Source: Pseudomonas amygdali (GTDB lineage Bacteria > Pseudomonadota > Gammaproteobacteria > Pseudomonadales > Pseudomonadaceae). From it: 64,000 nt of DNA. Shown here one piece after another: positions 36,206 to 45,794 of this stretch. The stretch lies in contig NZ_LKBW01000057.1 in NCBI RefSeq assembly GCF_002699855.1, positions 1 through 64,000 of the forward strand, in the 5' to 3' direction. The stretch's first letter is position 1. Each line of letters begins with the position of its first letter. The translations under genes were made by a program, and so were the position numbers. The notes beneath the pieces are model-generated. The model did no database searches, had not been told where the DNA came from, and saw only the letters and a list, made by a program, of their open reading frames with translations.

Positions 36206-38765
36206 ATGAACACCACAGTCTTCCCCATGAACGATGTAAAAACCCTGATCGTCGTCGGTAATGGCATGGTCGGGCACCATTGCGTCGAGCAGTTGATCGC
36301 AGGCGGCGCACTGGAGCGTTATCGCATCCATGTATTTGGCGAAGAAGCACAGCGTGCCTACGACCGCGTGCATTTGTCCGAATACTTTACCGGCCGCGAT
36401 GCCGAGTCGCTGGCCATGAGTGAAATGTCTGTCTACGAACAACCTGGCCTGACGCTGCACCTGGGCGTACCGGTGCTGGAGATTGATCGTGATCGTCATG
36501 AAATCATCACCGCCGAAGGCTGCTTCAGCTACGACAAGCTGATCCTGGCCACAGGCTCCTTCCCGTTCGTACCGCCGATCGAGGGCGCACAGGGCAACTC
36601 GCGGCTGGTCTATCGCACGCTTGAGGACCTGGACACCATTCGCTACGCCGCCTCGAAAGCTCGCCGTGGCGTGGTAGTCGGCGGTGGTCTGCTCGGGCTT
36701 GAAGCGGCCAATGCACTGAAATCGCTTGGCCTGGAAGCCCATGTTGTCGAGTTCGCCCCGCGCTTGATGCCGGTGCAACTGGACGAGCACGGCGGGGCCG
36801 CCTTGAAAGCGCGTATTGAAGCGCTGGGCGTCGGCGTACACCTGTCGCGCGCCACACAATCGATCAGCGACGGCAAGCAATACCGCTATCGCATGAACTT
36901 CGCCAACGACGAATTTCTGGAAACCGATCTGATCGTGTTCTCTGCCGGTATCCGCCCGCAGGACGCTCTGGCTCGCCAGTGTGAACTGGAACTCGGCCCG
37001 CGTGGCGGTATTGCAATCGACGAGCACTGTCGCACCAGTGACGCCGATATCTATGCAATCGGCGAGTGCGCGGCCTGGAACGGCAGCGTATTCGGCCTGG
37101 TAGCACCCGGTTATCAGATGGCCCGTGGCGTAGCTGCACAGTTGTGCGAAAAGGACACTGAGCCGTTCTTCGGTGCCGACATGTCCACCAAGCTCAAGCT
37201 GCTGGGCGTGGATGTCGGCTCCATTGGTGACGCGCACGGTGCGCTGGCCGGGGCTGTCAGTTATCGTTTCATTGACGAAGCCACCGCCAGCTACCGTCGC
37301 TTGGTGGTGTCGGCCGATGGCAAACAGGTACTCGGCGCTGTGCTGGTCGGCGACAACAGTTACTACGACACCCTGCTGCAATATGCGCAGAACGGCATCC
37401 CGCTGCCCGCCGATCCGTCGAGCCTGATTCTGCCGCGTGGCGAAGGCGCGCCGACGCTGGGTGCCGATGCCCTGCCCGCCACCGCGACCATCTGTTCCTG
37501 CCATAACGTCAGCAAGGGCTCTATCTGTTCGGCAATCGACAATGGCTGCACCGACCTCGCCGGGATCAAGGCCTGCACCAAAGCGGCCACCGGCTGTGGC
37601 GGCTGCACCGCGCTGCTCAAGCAGGTTCGAGCATGAGTTGATGGCGCGCGGTGTGGCGGTCGACAAAAGCCTCTGCGAGCACTTCGCCTACACCCGCCAG
37701 GAGTTGTACTCGATGGTCCGCGTCGAAGGTATCGAGACCTTTGACGAGCTGCTGACTCGCCATGGCAAAGGCGCGCATGGCTGCGACATCTGCAAGCCTG
37801 CGGTCGGCTCGATTCTCGCTTCGTGCTGGAACCGCCCCATCACCGAACCTTCGCTGGTGCCACTGCAGGACACCAACGACACCTTCATGGCCAACATGCA
37901 GAAAAACGGCACCTACTCGGTCGTACCGCGTATTCCGGGCGGCGAAATCACCCCCGACGGGCTGATCGCGATTGGTGCCGTGGCCAAGAAGTACGACTTG
38001 TACACCAAGATCACCGGCGGCCAGCGCATCGACCTGTTCGGCGCGCAACTGCATGAACTGCCGGACATCTGGAGTGAGTTGATTGAGGCGGGTTTCGAGA
38101 CCGGGCATGCCTACGGCAAATCGACCCGGACGGTTAAGTCCTGCGTCGGCAGTACCTGGTGCCGCTATGGCGTGCAGGACAGCGTCGCCATGGCACTGCG
38201 CATCGAGGACCGTTACAAGGGGCTGCGCTCACCCCACAAACTCAAGTTCGCCGTATCCGGCTGCACCCGCGAGTGCGCCGAAGCGCAGAGCAAGGATGTG
38301 GGTGTAATTGCCACCGAGAACGGCTGGAACCTGTACCTGTGCGGCAACGGCGGCATGCGTCCGCGCCACGCCGAGCTGTTCGCCACCGACCTGGATGACG
38401 AAACCCTGATTCGCTACATCGACCGTTTCCTGATGCTCTACATCCGCACTGCCGACAAGCTGCAACGCACCTCGGTCTGGCGTGAATCGCTGGAAGGCGG
38501 CCTCGACTATCTCAAGGCGGTGATTGTCGATGACAGCCTGGGGCTGGCCGCAGAGCTGGAGTCGCAGATGCAACTGGTGGTCGACCGCTATGAATGCGAA
38601 TGGGCCAATGCCCTCAAGGACCCGGAGAAGCTCAAGCGCTTCCGCACCTTCGTCAACGACGGACGTGGCGACCCGGACGTGCATTTCGTCAAGGAGCGCG
38701 CCCAGCGTCGTCCGGCAAAACCCGAAGAGCTGGCCCTTATCCCGCTGTTCAAGGAGGTGGTGTAA
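36206..38765 (+). pseudogene. nirB: Assimilatory nitrite reductase large subunit NirB, frameshifted
   Basis: NADH-dependent nitrite reductase that makes ammonium. Frame 1 (36206-37636) holds the FAD/NAD domains (VVGNGMVGHHCVEQLIAGG, VVVGGGLLGLEAANAL) and the BFD-like [2Fe-2S] site (CSCHNVSKGS, CTKAATGCGGC). Frame 2 (about 37621-38765) holds the sulfite-reductase-type half with the siroheme/[4Fe-4S] cysteines (KSCVGSTWC, SGCTRECAEAQS). They join at CAGGTTCGAGCATGAG: normal family sequence KQVFEHELMARG needs a two-base insertion (GTCTTCGAG). As read, the enzyme lacks its catalytic half. Intact nirD follows, overlapping by one base. If real, the strain should be unable to assimilate nitrite by this route. 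Confidence 0.85.
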
Positions 38766-39151
38766 TGAATTCGTCCAACACCGTATTGGCGGGCGAAAAC
38801 GCCCATTCTGCACTGCAACTGCACTGGCATGCCCTGTGCGGACGCAAGGATCTGGTCGCCAACTCCGGCGTGGTAGCGTGGCTGGACGGCGCGCAGGTAG
38901 CGCTGTTCTACCTGCCTGAAACCCCTGAGGGCGAACAGCTTTTTGCCATCGACAACCGCGACCCCAAGTCCGGTGCCAATGTGATCGGTCGCGGACTGAT
39001 TGGCCATATCGCTGGCGAGCTGGTGATTGCCTCGCCGTTGTACAAGCAGCATTTTCGTCTGCACGACGGTAGTTGCATCGAGTACCCGGAACAACGTCTG
39101 GAGGTCTGGCCGGTACGGCTTAACGGAGATCAGGTAGAGATTGCCGTCTAG
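38765..39151 (+). CDS. nirD: Nitrite reductase small subunit NirD
   Basis: Protein of 128 residues with a Rieske-like fold that lacks the iron-binding cysteines, as is normal for NirD. Recognisable stretches: VALFYLPETPEGEQLFAIDN, GLIGHIAGELVIASPLYKQHF and RLEVWPVRL. ATG 38765 shares one base with the nirB stop (TAATG). It is the partner of NirB; no assimilatory nitrate reductase gene (nasA) follows in this window, unlike in some pseudomonads. Confidence 0.88.
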   Translation: MNSSNTVLAGENAHSALQLHWHALCGRKDLVANSGVVAWLDGAQVALFYLPETPEGEQLFAIDNRDPKSGANVIGRGLIGHIAGELVIASPLYKQHFRLHDGSCIEYPEQRLEVWPVRLNGDQVEIAV

Positions 39152-39219
39152 CTGATAACAATAGGGCCAGACAACCTGATCGCTGGCCGACCAGGCTGTT
39201 GCGTGGGATGAATGACCGA

Positions 39220-40218
39220 CTATTGCAGCTCGGACAACAGCGCTTTGTTGAAGCCCTGCGGATCTTCCATCTGCGGGGCATGCCCCTTGCCCTTGAACTC
39301 CACCAGTCTGGCACCAGGGATCATCTGCGCCACCTGCTTGCCCAATACCTTGTAATTGCCGATCTTGGCCTTGACCTCGGGCGGTGCGATATCGCTGCCG
39401 ATGGCAGTGGTATCGGCATCGCCGATCATCAACACGGTCGGCACCTGCAGCCTGGGAAACTCGTAGAACACTGGTTGGGTAAAAATCATGTCGTAGATCA
39501 GCGCCGAGTTCCAGGCAACGATCTTATGGCCCGGCCCCTTGTTCAGGCCCGCCAGCATGTCGACCCACTTGTCGTATTCAGGCTTCCAGCGCCCGTCGTA
39601 GTAGGTCTTCTGCTCGTAGGCGCGAATGCCTTCGGCGGTGGTTTTCAGTACGCGCTCATACCACTGATCGACGCTGCGGTAAGGCACGCCAAGGGCCTTC
39701 CAGTCTTCCAGACCGATCGGGTTGACCATCACCAGTTTCTCGGTCTGTTTCGGGTACATCAGCGCGTAACGCGTGGCCAGCATGCCGCCGGTGGAATGGC
39801 CGACGACCGACGCCTTGTCGATACCCAGTTTTTCCAGCAGCGCGTGGGTGTTCATCGACAACTGCTGGAAGCTGTATTGATAGTGCGCAGGTTTGGTCGA
39901 GGTGCAAAAACCGATCTGGTCAGGCGCAACAACGCGATAGCCCGCAGCACTCAGCCCCTCGATAGTGTCTTCCCAGGTCGCGGCGCAGAAATTCTTGCCA
40001 TGCATCAGCACCGCGGTGCGGCCATTGGCCTTGCCGGTGGGTGCGACATCCATGTAACCCATTTCCAGCGTCTGGCCCTGAGACTGAAAACTGAATTTGT
40101 GCAGCGCGTGGGGGTAAGTGAAACCTTCCAGTTGCTGGCCATAACCGGGCGTTTCAGCCAGTGCTGCGCCTGACAGCGTCAACGACATCAACATGCCGGC
40201 AATCTTTGCAGCCCGCAT
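39220..40218 (-). CDS. Exported alpha/beta hydrolase
   Basis: Protein of 332 residues: signal peptide (KIAGMLMSLTLSGAALA) and an alpha/beta-hydrolase fold. Nucleophile elbow VVGHSTGGM with Ser142, oxyanion region LMHGKNF, and the catalytic His313 in KGHAPQ. ATG 40218 has GGAGGT 8 bases upstream, a very good ribosome site. Substrate unknown. A truncated LysR gene sits divergently beside it, probably its former regulator. Confidence 0.88.
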   Translation of the reverse strand: MRAAKIAGMLMSLTLSGAALAETPGYGQQLEGFTYPHALHKFSFQSQGQTLEMGYMDVAPTGKANGRTAVLMHGKNFCAATWEDTIEGLSAAGYRVVAPDQIGFCTSTKPAHYQYSFQQLSMNTHALLEKLGIDKASVVGHSTGGMLATRYALMYPKQTEKLVMVNPIGLEDWKALGVPYRSVDQWYERVLKTTAEGIRAYEQKTYYDGRWKPEYDKWVDMLAGLNKGPGHKIVAWNSALIYDMIFTQPVFYEFPRLQVPTVLMIGDADTTAIGSDIAPPEVKAKIGNYKVLGKQVAQMIPGARLVEFKGKGHAPQMEDPQGFNKALLSELQ

Positions 40219-40327
40219 AAGGGGCACCTCCTGTAGCCTGTGGATAGGGGTCGAAATCTGCAGCCGCTTCCACGTTAAACCGCAGACCAGCAAGTAGACC
40301 TTGTTTCCCACTACAGATTCGCCCCTT

Positions 40328-40819
40328 TCCTACCTGCAGAACCGTAAGCAGACGTTTCATCATGCCAGCCCGACGGCGGCAAAACGCTGGACGCTGCGCA
40401 ACGTGCAGCCACGGCTGGTACGCGCCGACAAACCACGCGGCCCGATGAGCATCGACGAATATTGTTCACGACCTCATGTGGTGGTGTCGCACGTGGCCAG
40501 CATCAGCAGCTTTGCCGATGAGTGGCTGACCGCACTGGGTCGCAAGCGTCAGGTCGTGTTGTCAGTGCCGCAGTTCGCCACCCTGCCCGCACTGATGGCT
40601 GGCACCGACATGATTTCGGGCCTGTCCGACTACGCGGCCAAGGCCATGAGCGCATTGGGTTTGCTGTATGACGAGCCGTTGCCCTTCCCCACGCCGGGGC
40701 TGGACCTGTCGATGACGTGGCTGAGTGTGATGGACAGCGACCCTGCCGAGCGTTGGCTGCGCAGCAGGGTCGAGGAATTCATGGGCGAGCGCCAGGAAGC
40801 GCCCGCCCTGGCCGGCTGA
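40328..40819 (+). pseudogene. LysR-family regulator, C-terminal remnant
   Basis: The readable part matches the C-terminal half of a LysR effector domain: ADKPRGPMSIDEYCSRPHVV, LGRKRQVVLSVPQFATLPAL, DYAAKAMSALGLLYDEPLPF and WLRSRVEEFM. The N-terminal helix-turn-helix and the first part of the effector domain (about 190 residues of about 300) are missing. The boundary lies near 40330-40400, just upstream of the divergent hydrolase. The remnant is probably inactive; the hydrolase may have lost its control. Confidence 0.75.
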
Positions 40820-41598
<779 letters not shown>

Positions 41599-41599
<1 letters not shown>

Positions 41600-42483
41600 C
41601 AGGACGCCCTATTGCGCAGAAGAATTAAGCGAGACAGCAGACTCAGTATCAGTACGAACAACGTCATGACCAGCGCACCGGCCCATGCCAGAGAGTGCCA
41701 GTCATCGAACGGGCTCATGGCGTACTGGAAAACCACCACTGGAACACTGGCGATTGGTTTGAGCAGATCGCTGCTCCAGAACTGGTTGCCGAAAGCGGTG
41801 AACAGCAGCGGCGCGGTTTCGCCGGTGATACGTGCCAATGCCAGCAATACGCCGGTAACCACACCCGCCTTGGCAGCGCGCAAGACGATTTGCAGAGTCA
41901 GCTTCCATTGCGGCACACCCAGCGCCAGTGCGGCTTCACGCATGGTCGAGGGTTGCAGTTGCATCATTTCGTCAGTGGTACGCACCACCACCGGGATCAC
42001 CAGCAATGCCAGAGCCAGCGCACCGGCAATCGCCGAAAAGCCCACTTGGTGGCCTGTCACTGCGTTGAGCGGCAGTACCACAACGGTGTAAACGAACAGG
42101 CCGAGCACGATGGAAGGTGCCGACAGCAGGATGTCGTTAATAAAGCGTACTGCGTTACCCAGCTTGGTGTAGCGAGCAAACTCGGCCAGCCAGATACCGG
42201 CCATCAAGCCGATTGGTGTACCGATCAACAGGCCTATGCCGGACATCAGCACGCTGCCGTAGAACGCGTTGGCCAGGCCACCCTCGGTGCCAGGTGGCGG
42301 GGTCATGCCGGTGAACAACTGCAGGTTTAGCGCGTCGATACCCTTGATGATAGTGGTCAGCAGAATCCACACCAGCCACAGCAGGCCGAAGGCAGTGGCA
42401 CCACAGCTGAGCACCATCGCAATCTTGTTCTTGATGCTGCGAACCCGATACAGGCTCTCGCTGCCTGTCACATCCTTACTCAT
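41599..42483 (-). CDS. pstA: Phosphate ABC importer permease PstA
   Basis: Permease of 294 residues with six helices. The family stretch [20 protein letters not shown] includes the EAA loop ([12 protein letters not shown]), and the opening [19 protein letters not shown] is typical of PstA. The start overlaps the pstC stop by 4 bases. It pairs with PstC for phosphate import. Confidence 0.93.
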
Positions 42484-43475
42484 AACCCCTCCTTACGCGA
42501 AAGGCGCGACAGCATCAGACGTGCAAGGGCCAGCACGATGAAGGTGACCACAAACAACAGGAAGCCAAGGGCGATCAGTGCCGAACGGTGCAAGTCGGTA
42601 TAGGCTTCGTTGAACTCGTTGGCGATCACCGAAGCAATGGAACTGCTCGGCATCATCAGCGATGCAGAGAACTGATGGGCGTTGCCCAGTACAAAGGTGA
42701 CCGCCATGGTTTCACCCAGCGCGCGTCCCAAGCCGAGGAACACACCGCCGACCACTGCCGAACGGGTGTAAGGCAGCACGATGTCCCAGACCACTTCCCA
42801 GGTGGTGCCACCCAGTGCGTAGGCCGACTCTTTGAGGGCTACGGGTACAGTGCGGAAGACTTCCTGCATGACCGAGGTAATGAACGGCGTGATCATGATC
42901 GCCAGCACGATACCGGCGGTCAGCATGCCGATACCCAGCGGCGGGCCTTGAAACATCGGACCGATCAGCGGCAGTGCGCCGAGGTTTTCGGTGATCCAGG
43001 GTGACAGGTGTTCAGCCATGAACGGGCCAAAGACAAACAGCCCCCACATGCCGTAGATGATCGACGGGATACCTGCCAGCAGCTCGATGGCCGAGGCAAT
43101 CGGCATGCGCAGCCAAGGCGGAGCTACTTCGGTCAGAAAGATTGCAATGCCGAAACTCACCGAGACGGCGATCAGCAAAGCCAGAAAAGAGGTAACCAGG
43201 GTGCCGTAGATCGGAACCAGCGCGCCGAACTTGCCGGCGTTCACGTCCCACTCGGTGCTGGTCAGAAAGCCAAACCCGAAAGTCTGGAATGCCAGACTGC
43301 CGCCCCACAGGGTCGACAAGGCAATACAACCCAGCAAAGCAAGCACCAGCATTGCTGCGGCCTGCAATGAACGCTTGAACCACAGGTCATGACGATGATC
43401 CCGTTTGGCGCGCTTCTCGCCCTCGGACTCACCAGCGGAGACGTTAGCGGACAGGTATTGGGGGTTTTCAGTCAT
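42480..43475 (-). CDS. pstC: Phosphate ABC importer permease PstC
   Basis: Permease of 331 residues with a hydrophilic N-terminal 35 residues and six helices. Typical PstC stretches: FLTEVAPPWLRMPIASAIEL, AGIPSIIYGMWGLFVF and KESAYALGGTTWEVVWDIVL. Second gene of the pst operon, 81 bases after pstS. Confidence 0.93.
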   Translation of the reverse strand: MTENPQYLSANVSAGESEGEKRAKRDHRHDLWFKRSLQAAAMLVLALLGCIALSTLWGGSLAFQTFGFGFLTSTEWDVNAGKFGALVPIYGTLVTSFLALLIAVSVSFGIAIFLTEVAPPWLRMPIASAIELLAGIPSIIYGMWGLFVFGPFMAEHLSPWITENLGALPLIGPMFQGPPLGIGMLTAGIVLAIMITPFITSVMQEVFRTVPVALKESAYALGGTTWEVVWDIVLPYTRSAVVGGVFLGLGRALGETMAVTFVLGNAHQFSASLMMPSSSIASVIANEFNEAYTDLHRSALIALGFLLFVVTFIVLALARLMLSRLSRKEGL

Positions 43476-43556
43476 GTTGAGGCCACTCGCAAGGAAAAGC
43501 CCCTGTCACCGAGCCTATATCGCGGCTGATGACAGGGGTGGTACGGGTTGAATCAC

Positions 43557-44576
43557 TTACTTGGTGAATTCCGTTTTCCAGTAGCTTTCCACGCGTTCAA
43601 CCAGCGATTTCGGCAATGCTAAGTATTCCAGCTTCTCGTCCTGTTTCTGGCCGTTTTCCAGGGACCATTTGAAGAAGTCGAAAGCGGCTGCGCTTTTCTC
43701 TTCGTTCTTGGCTTTCTTGTACATGATGATCCAGGTGGTCGCGGTGATCGGCCATGCAGCCTCACCCGGCGCGTTGGTCATGATCAGGTTGAAGTCTTTG
43801 GCGCTCGCCCAGTCGGCAGTGTCAGCAGCGGCAGCAAAAGCCTTGGCGTCTGGCTTGATGAATTTGCCGGCAGCGTTTTTCAACTGGGTGTAAGACAACT
43901 TGTTGGTCGTCGCGTAGGAGTACTCAACGTAACCGATCGAACCCTTGATCTGTTTCACGTAGGCAGAAACACCTTCGTTACCCTTGCCGCCCACACCGGC
44001 TGGCCACTGCACGGTCGAACCGAACTTCAGCTTCTCGTTCCACTCCGGGCTGACTTTGCTCAGGTAGTTGGTGAAGTTGTAAGTGGTACCCGAACCGTCC
44101 GAGCGGTGAACAACGGTGATCGCAGTATCAGGCAGCTTCACGCCCGAGTTCAGGGCAGTGATTGCCGGGTCGTTCCACTTCTTGATGTCGCCCATGAAGA
44201 TCTTGGCGATAGTTGGGCCGTCCAGCTTCAGCTCGCCACTTTCAACGCCTTCGACGTTGACGATCGGCACGATACCGCCGATGACGCTTGGGAACTGACC
44301 CAGGCCGCCAGCCTGCAGGTCCTCAGCGGACATAGGGGCGTCGGATGCACCGAAGTCAACAGTCGCTGCCTTGATCTGGGCAATACCGCCGCCCGAACCG
44401 ATGGACTGATAGTTGATACGGTTATCCTTGGTTTTGCTGTAGTCCTGGGACCACGCTGAAATAACCGGGTAGACGAAACTCGAACCAGCACCTGTGACAT
44501 CAGTCGCATGGGCCACACCGCTGAGGCACAGCGAAGCGATCAGAAGCGACAAGCGTTTTTTAGTCAGCAGTATCAC
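43557..44576 (-). CDS. pstS: Phosphate-binding protein PstS
   Basis: Periplasmic phosphate-binding protein of 339 residues. Signal peptide (LSLLIASLCLSGVAHA), then DVTGAGSSFVYPVISAW, the classic PstS opening (GAGSSF), plus HRSDGSGTTYNFTNYLS, which includes the phosphate-binding loop SGTT. The start is GTG 44576, with GAGG 7 bases upstream, and the signal peptide fits. First gene of pstSCAB. Confidence 0.95.
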   Translation of the reverse strand: MILLTKKRLSLLIASLCLSGVAHATDVTGAGSSFVYPVISAWSQDYSKTKDNRINYQSIGSGGGIAQIKAATVDFGASDAPMSAEDLQAGGLGQFPSVIGGIVPIVNVEGVESGELKLDGPTIAKIFMGDIKKWNDPAITALNSGVKLPDTAITVVHRSDGSGTTYNFTNYLSKVSPEWNEKLKFGSTVQWPAGVGGKGNEGVSAYVKQIKGSIGYVEYSYATTNKLSYTQLKNAAGKFIKPDAKAFAAAADTADWASAKDFNLIMTNAPGEAAWPITATTWIIMYKKAKNEEKSAAAFDFFKWSLENGQKQDEKLEYLALPKSLVERVESYWKTEFTK

Positions 44577-45107
44577 GGTAATACCTCAGTCCAGGAGATT
44601 GTGTGGTGGCCCAGTTAAGGAGGCCCGAGGCGGATTTAAAACCTGAAATGTTGCTGTTTCATGACAATCCAACGAATCGTGTCGGTGAGGGAACTTTTTT
44701 GTAGGCGATTTCCTACGCTGCCGACGCTGAAAAACCCTGTAGAGCCCAATGTTTACGGCGAAATCATGCCCCACAGCGCAAAATAGCTTTTTGCCACCCT
44801 TAGATAGATAGCCAAACGCCATCTGCGTTATAAAAATGTAAGAAAGTATGATTTTAAGAATCGTTGGGGATGACCAGACGGTCACGTTATAGCTAAATCA
44901 ACTTAAAACTGTTCCAAACACGCTGATCAAGCCTATGTAATCAGACGAACGCGAAAGGTTTGAAACCGCCGAATCAAAGAGTCGGTATCAAGTGCGCGCG
45001 CGTGGCACACAGCTACTGTTCGTCGGGTTAAAGGGCACCTATGGCCACTGGCCAATGACCAATATACGTACGTTAAAGAACTACTTTAAAACAACGGAGT
45101 AAGCATC
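44577..45107. other. Divergent intergenic region upstream of pstS
   Basis: About 530 bases without a supported gene. A candidate Pho box is listed separately. The right end precedes the small exported protein; GGAG before ATG 45108 is its ribosome site. Nothing else is clear. Confidence 0.5.
44650..44667 (-). promoter_or_regulatory. Candidate Pho box upstream of pstS
   Basis: Read leftward: TTGTCATGAAACAGCAAC. The first half matches CTGTCAT at 6 of 7 positions, the second is weak (4 of 7 to CTGTCAC). Location 74 bases before the GTG start is right for PhoB control. Confidence 0.45.
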
Positions 45108-45392
45108 ATGATCAAGACCAAACTGACTGCCCTCACCCTGGCAGGCCTGATAGCCGTCGCTTCGGGTGCAGCCTTTGCTGAATCGACGACCAGCTCTGAA
45201 ACGCCAATCAACAAGAATGCGACCAAGCTGCCGGGCACTAACACCCAGCCGATGGACCGCACCTCTTCCGAAACTCCTGGCGCGCAAACAGACAGCAAAA
45301 AAGCGGCTGCCGAAAAGTCGATGAATCATGACAAGGGTGCACATGGCACGCACGACAAGAGCAACGTTACTGAAAAAACCAAGACTCAGTAA
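45108..45392 (+). CDS. Small exported protein A (94 aa), hydrophilic
   Basis: Protein of 94 residues with a clear signal peptide (LTLAGLIAVASGAAFA) and a low-complexity mature part rich in Thr, Ser, Lys and charged residues (KLPGTNTQPMDRTSSETPGA). GGAG lies 8 bases before ATG 45108. No domain is recognised. It has a paralogue directly downstream at 45492. The mature part is probably disordered and periplasmic; function unknown. Confidence 0.75.
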   Translation: MIKTKLTALTLAGLIAVASGAAFAESTTSSETPINKNATKLPGTNTQPMDRTSSETPGAQTDSKKAAAEKSMNHDKGAHGTHDKSNVTEKTKTQ

Positions 45393-45491
45393 TTATGCTT
45401 CTGACGCGGGCAGGACAACATGTTTTGCTCGCGGGTCAGTGGCAGATCCCGTAACACCGTTCTACCCCATTGCACTCACGGAGGTTGCAGC

Positions 45492-45794
45492 ATGATCAGG
45501 AATAGATTGGGGGCATTAGGCCTTGCAGCACTGCTGGCGCTCTCGTGCGCAAGCGCATTCGCAGGCTCTACAGGCCCGACGAACCCGGTAGGCGACGGTC
45601 CGAAAGTACCCGGCACCGGAACGGAAAAGAACGTGGACGGAACCAGTCCCGGCGCGCCAGGCACAAGCCCCGGCACCAAAGGCATGGACCCGCTGCCCGG
45701 AAAGAACGGCAGTGCGGCTGACAAGCCTCATGACTCGAAACAACCGCATGACGCCAATCACCAAGACAGTCAGGATGAACACAAAGCGCCTTGA
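45492..45794 (+). CDS. Small exported protein B (100 aa), paralogue of A
   Basis: Protein of 100 residues with a signal peptide (LGLAALLALSCASAFA). The mature part is Gly/Pro/Thr-rich, then His/Asp/Lys-rich (HDSKQPHDANHQDSQDEHK). It shares layout and short motifs with protein A, such as KVPGTGT versus KLPGTNT and SPGAPG versus SETPGA. GGAGG lies 7 bases before ATG 45492. The histidine-rich tail could bind metal (inference). The 3' end overlaps the end of the convergent nuclease gene by 25 bases. Confidence 0.7.
   Translation: MIRNRLGALGLAALLALSCASAFAGSTGPTNPVGDGPKVPGTGTEKNVDGTSPGAPGTSPGTKGMDPLPGKNGSAADKPHDSKQPHDANHQDSQDEHKAP

Noticed and set aside
35882..37666. Long minus-strand frame of about 590 codons opposite nirB
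   Set aside because: Shadow of the nirB coding strand with no ribosome site or recognisable motif.
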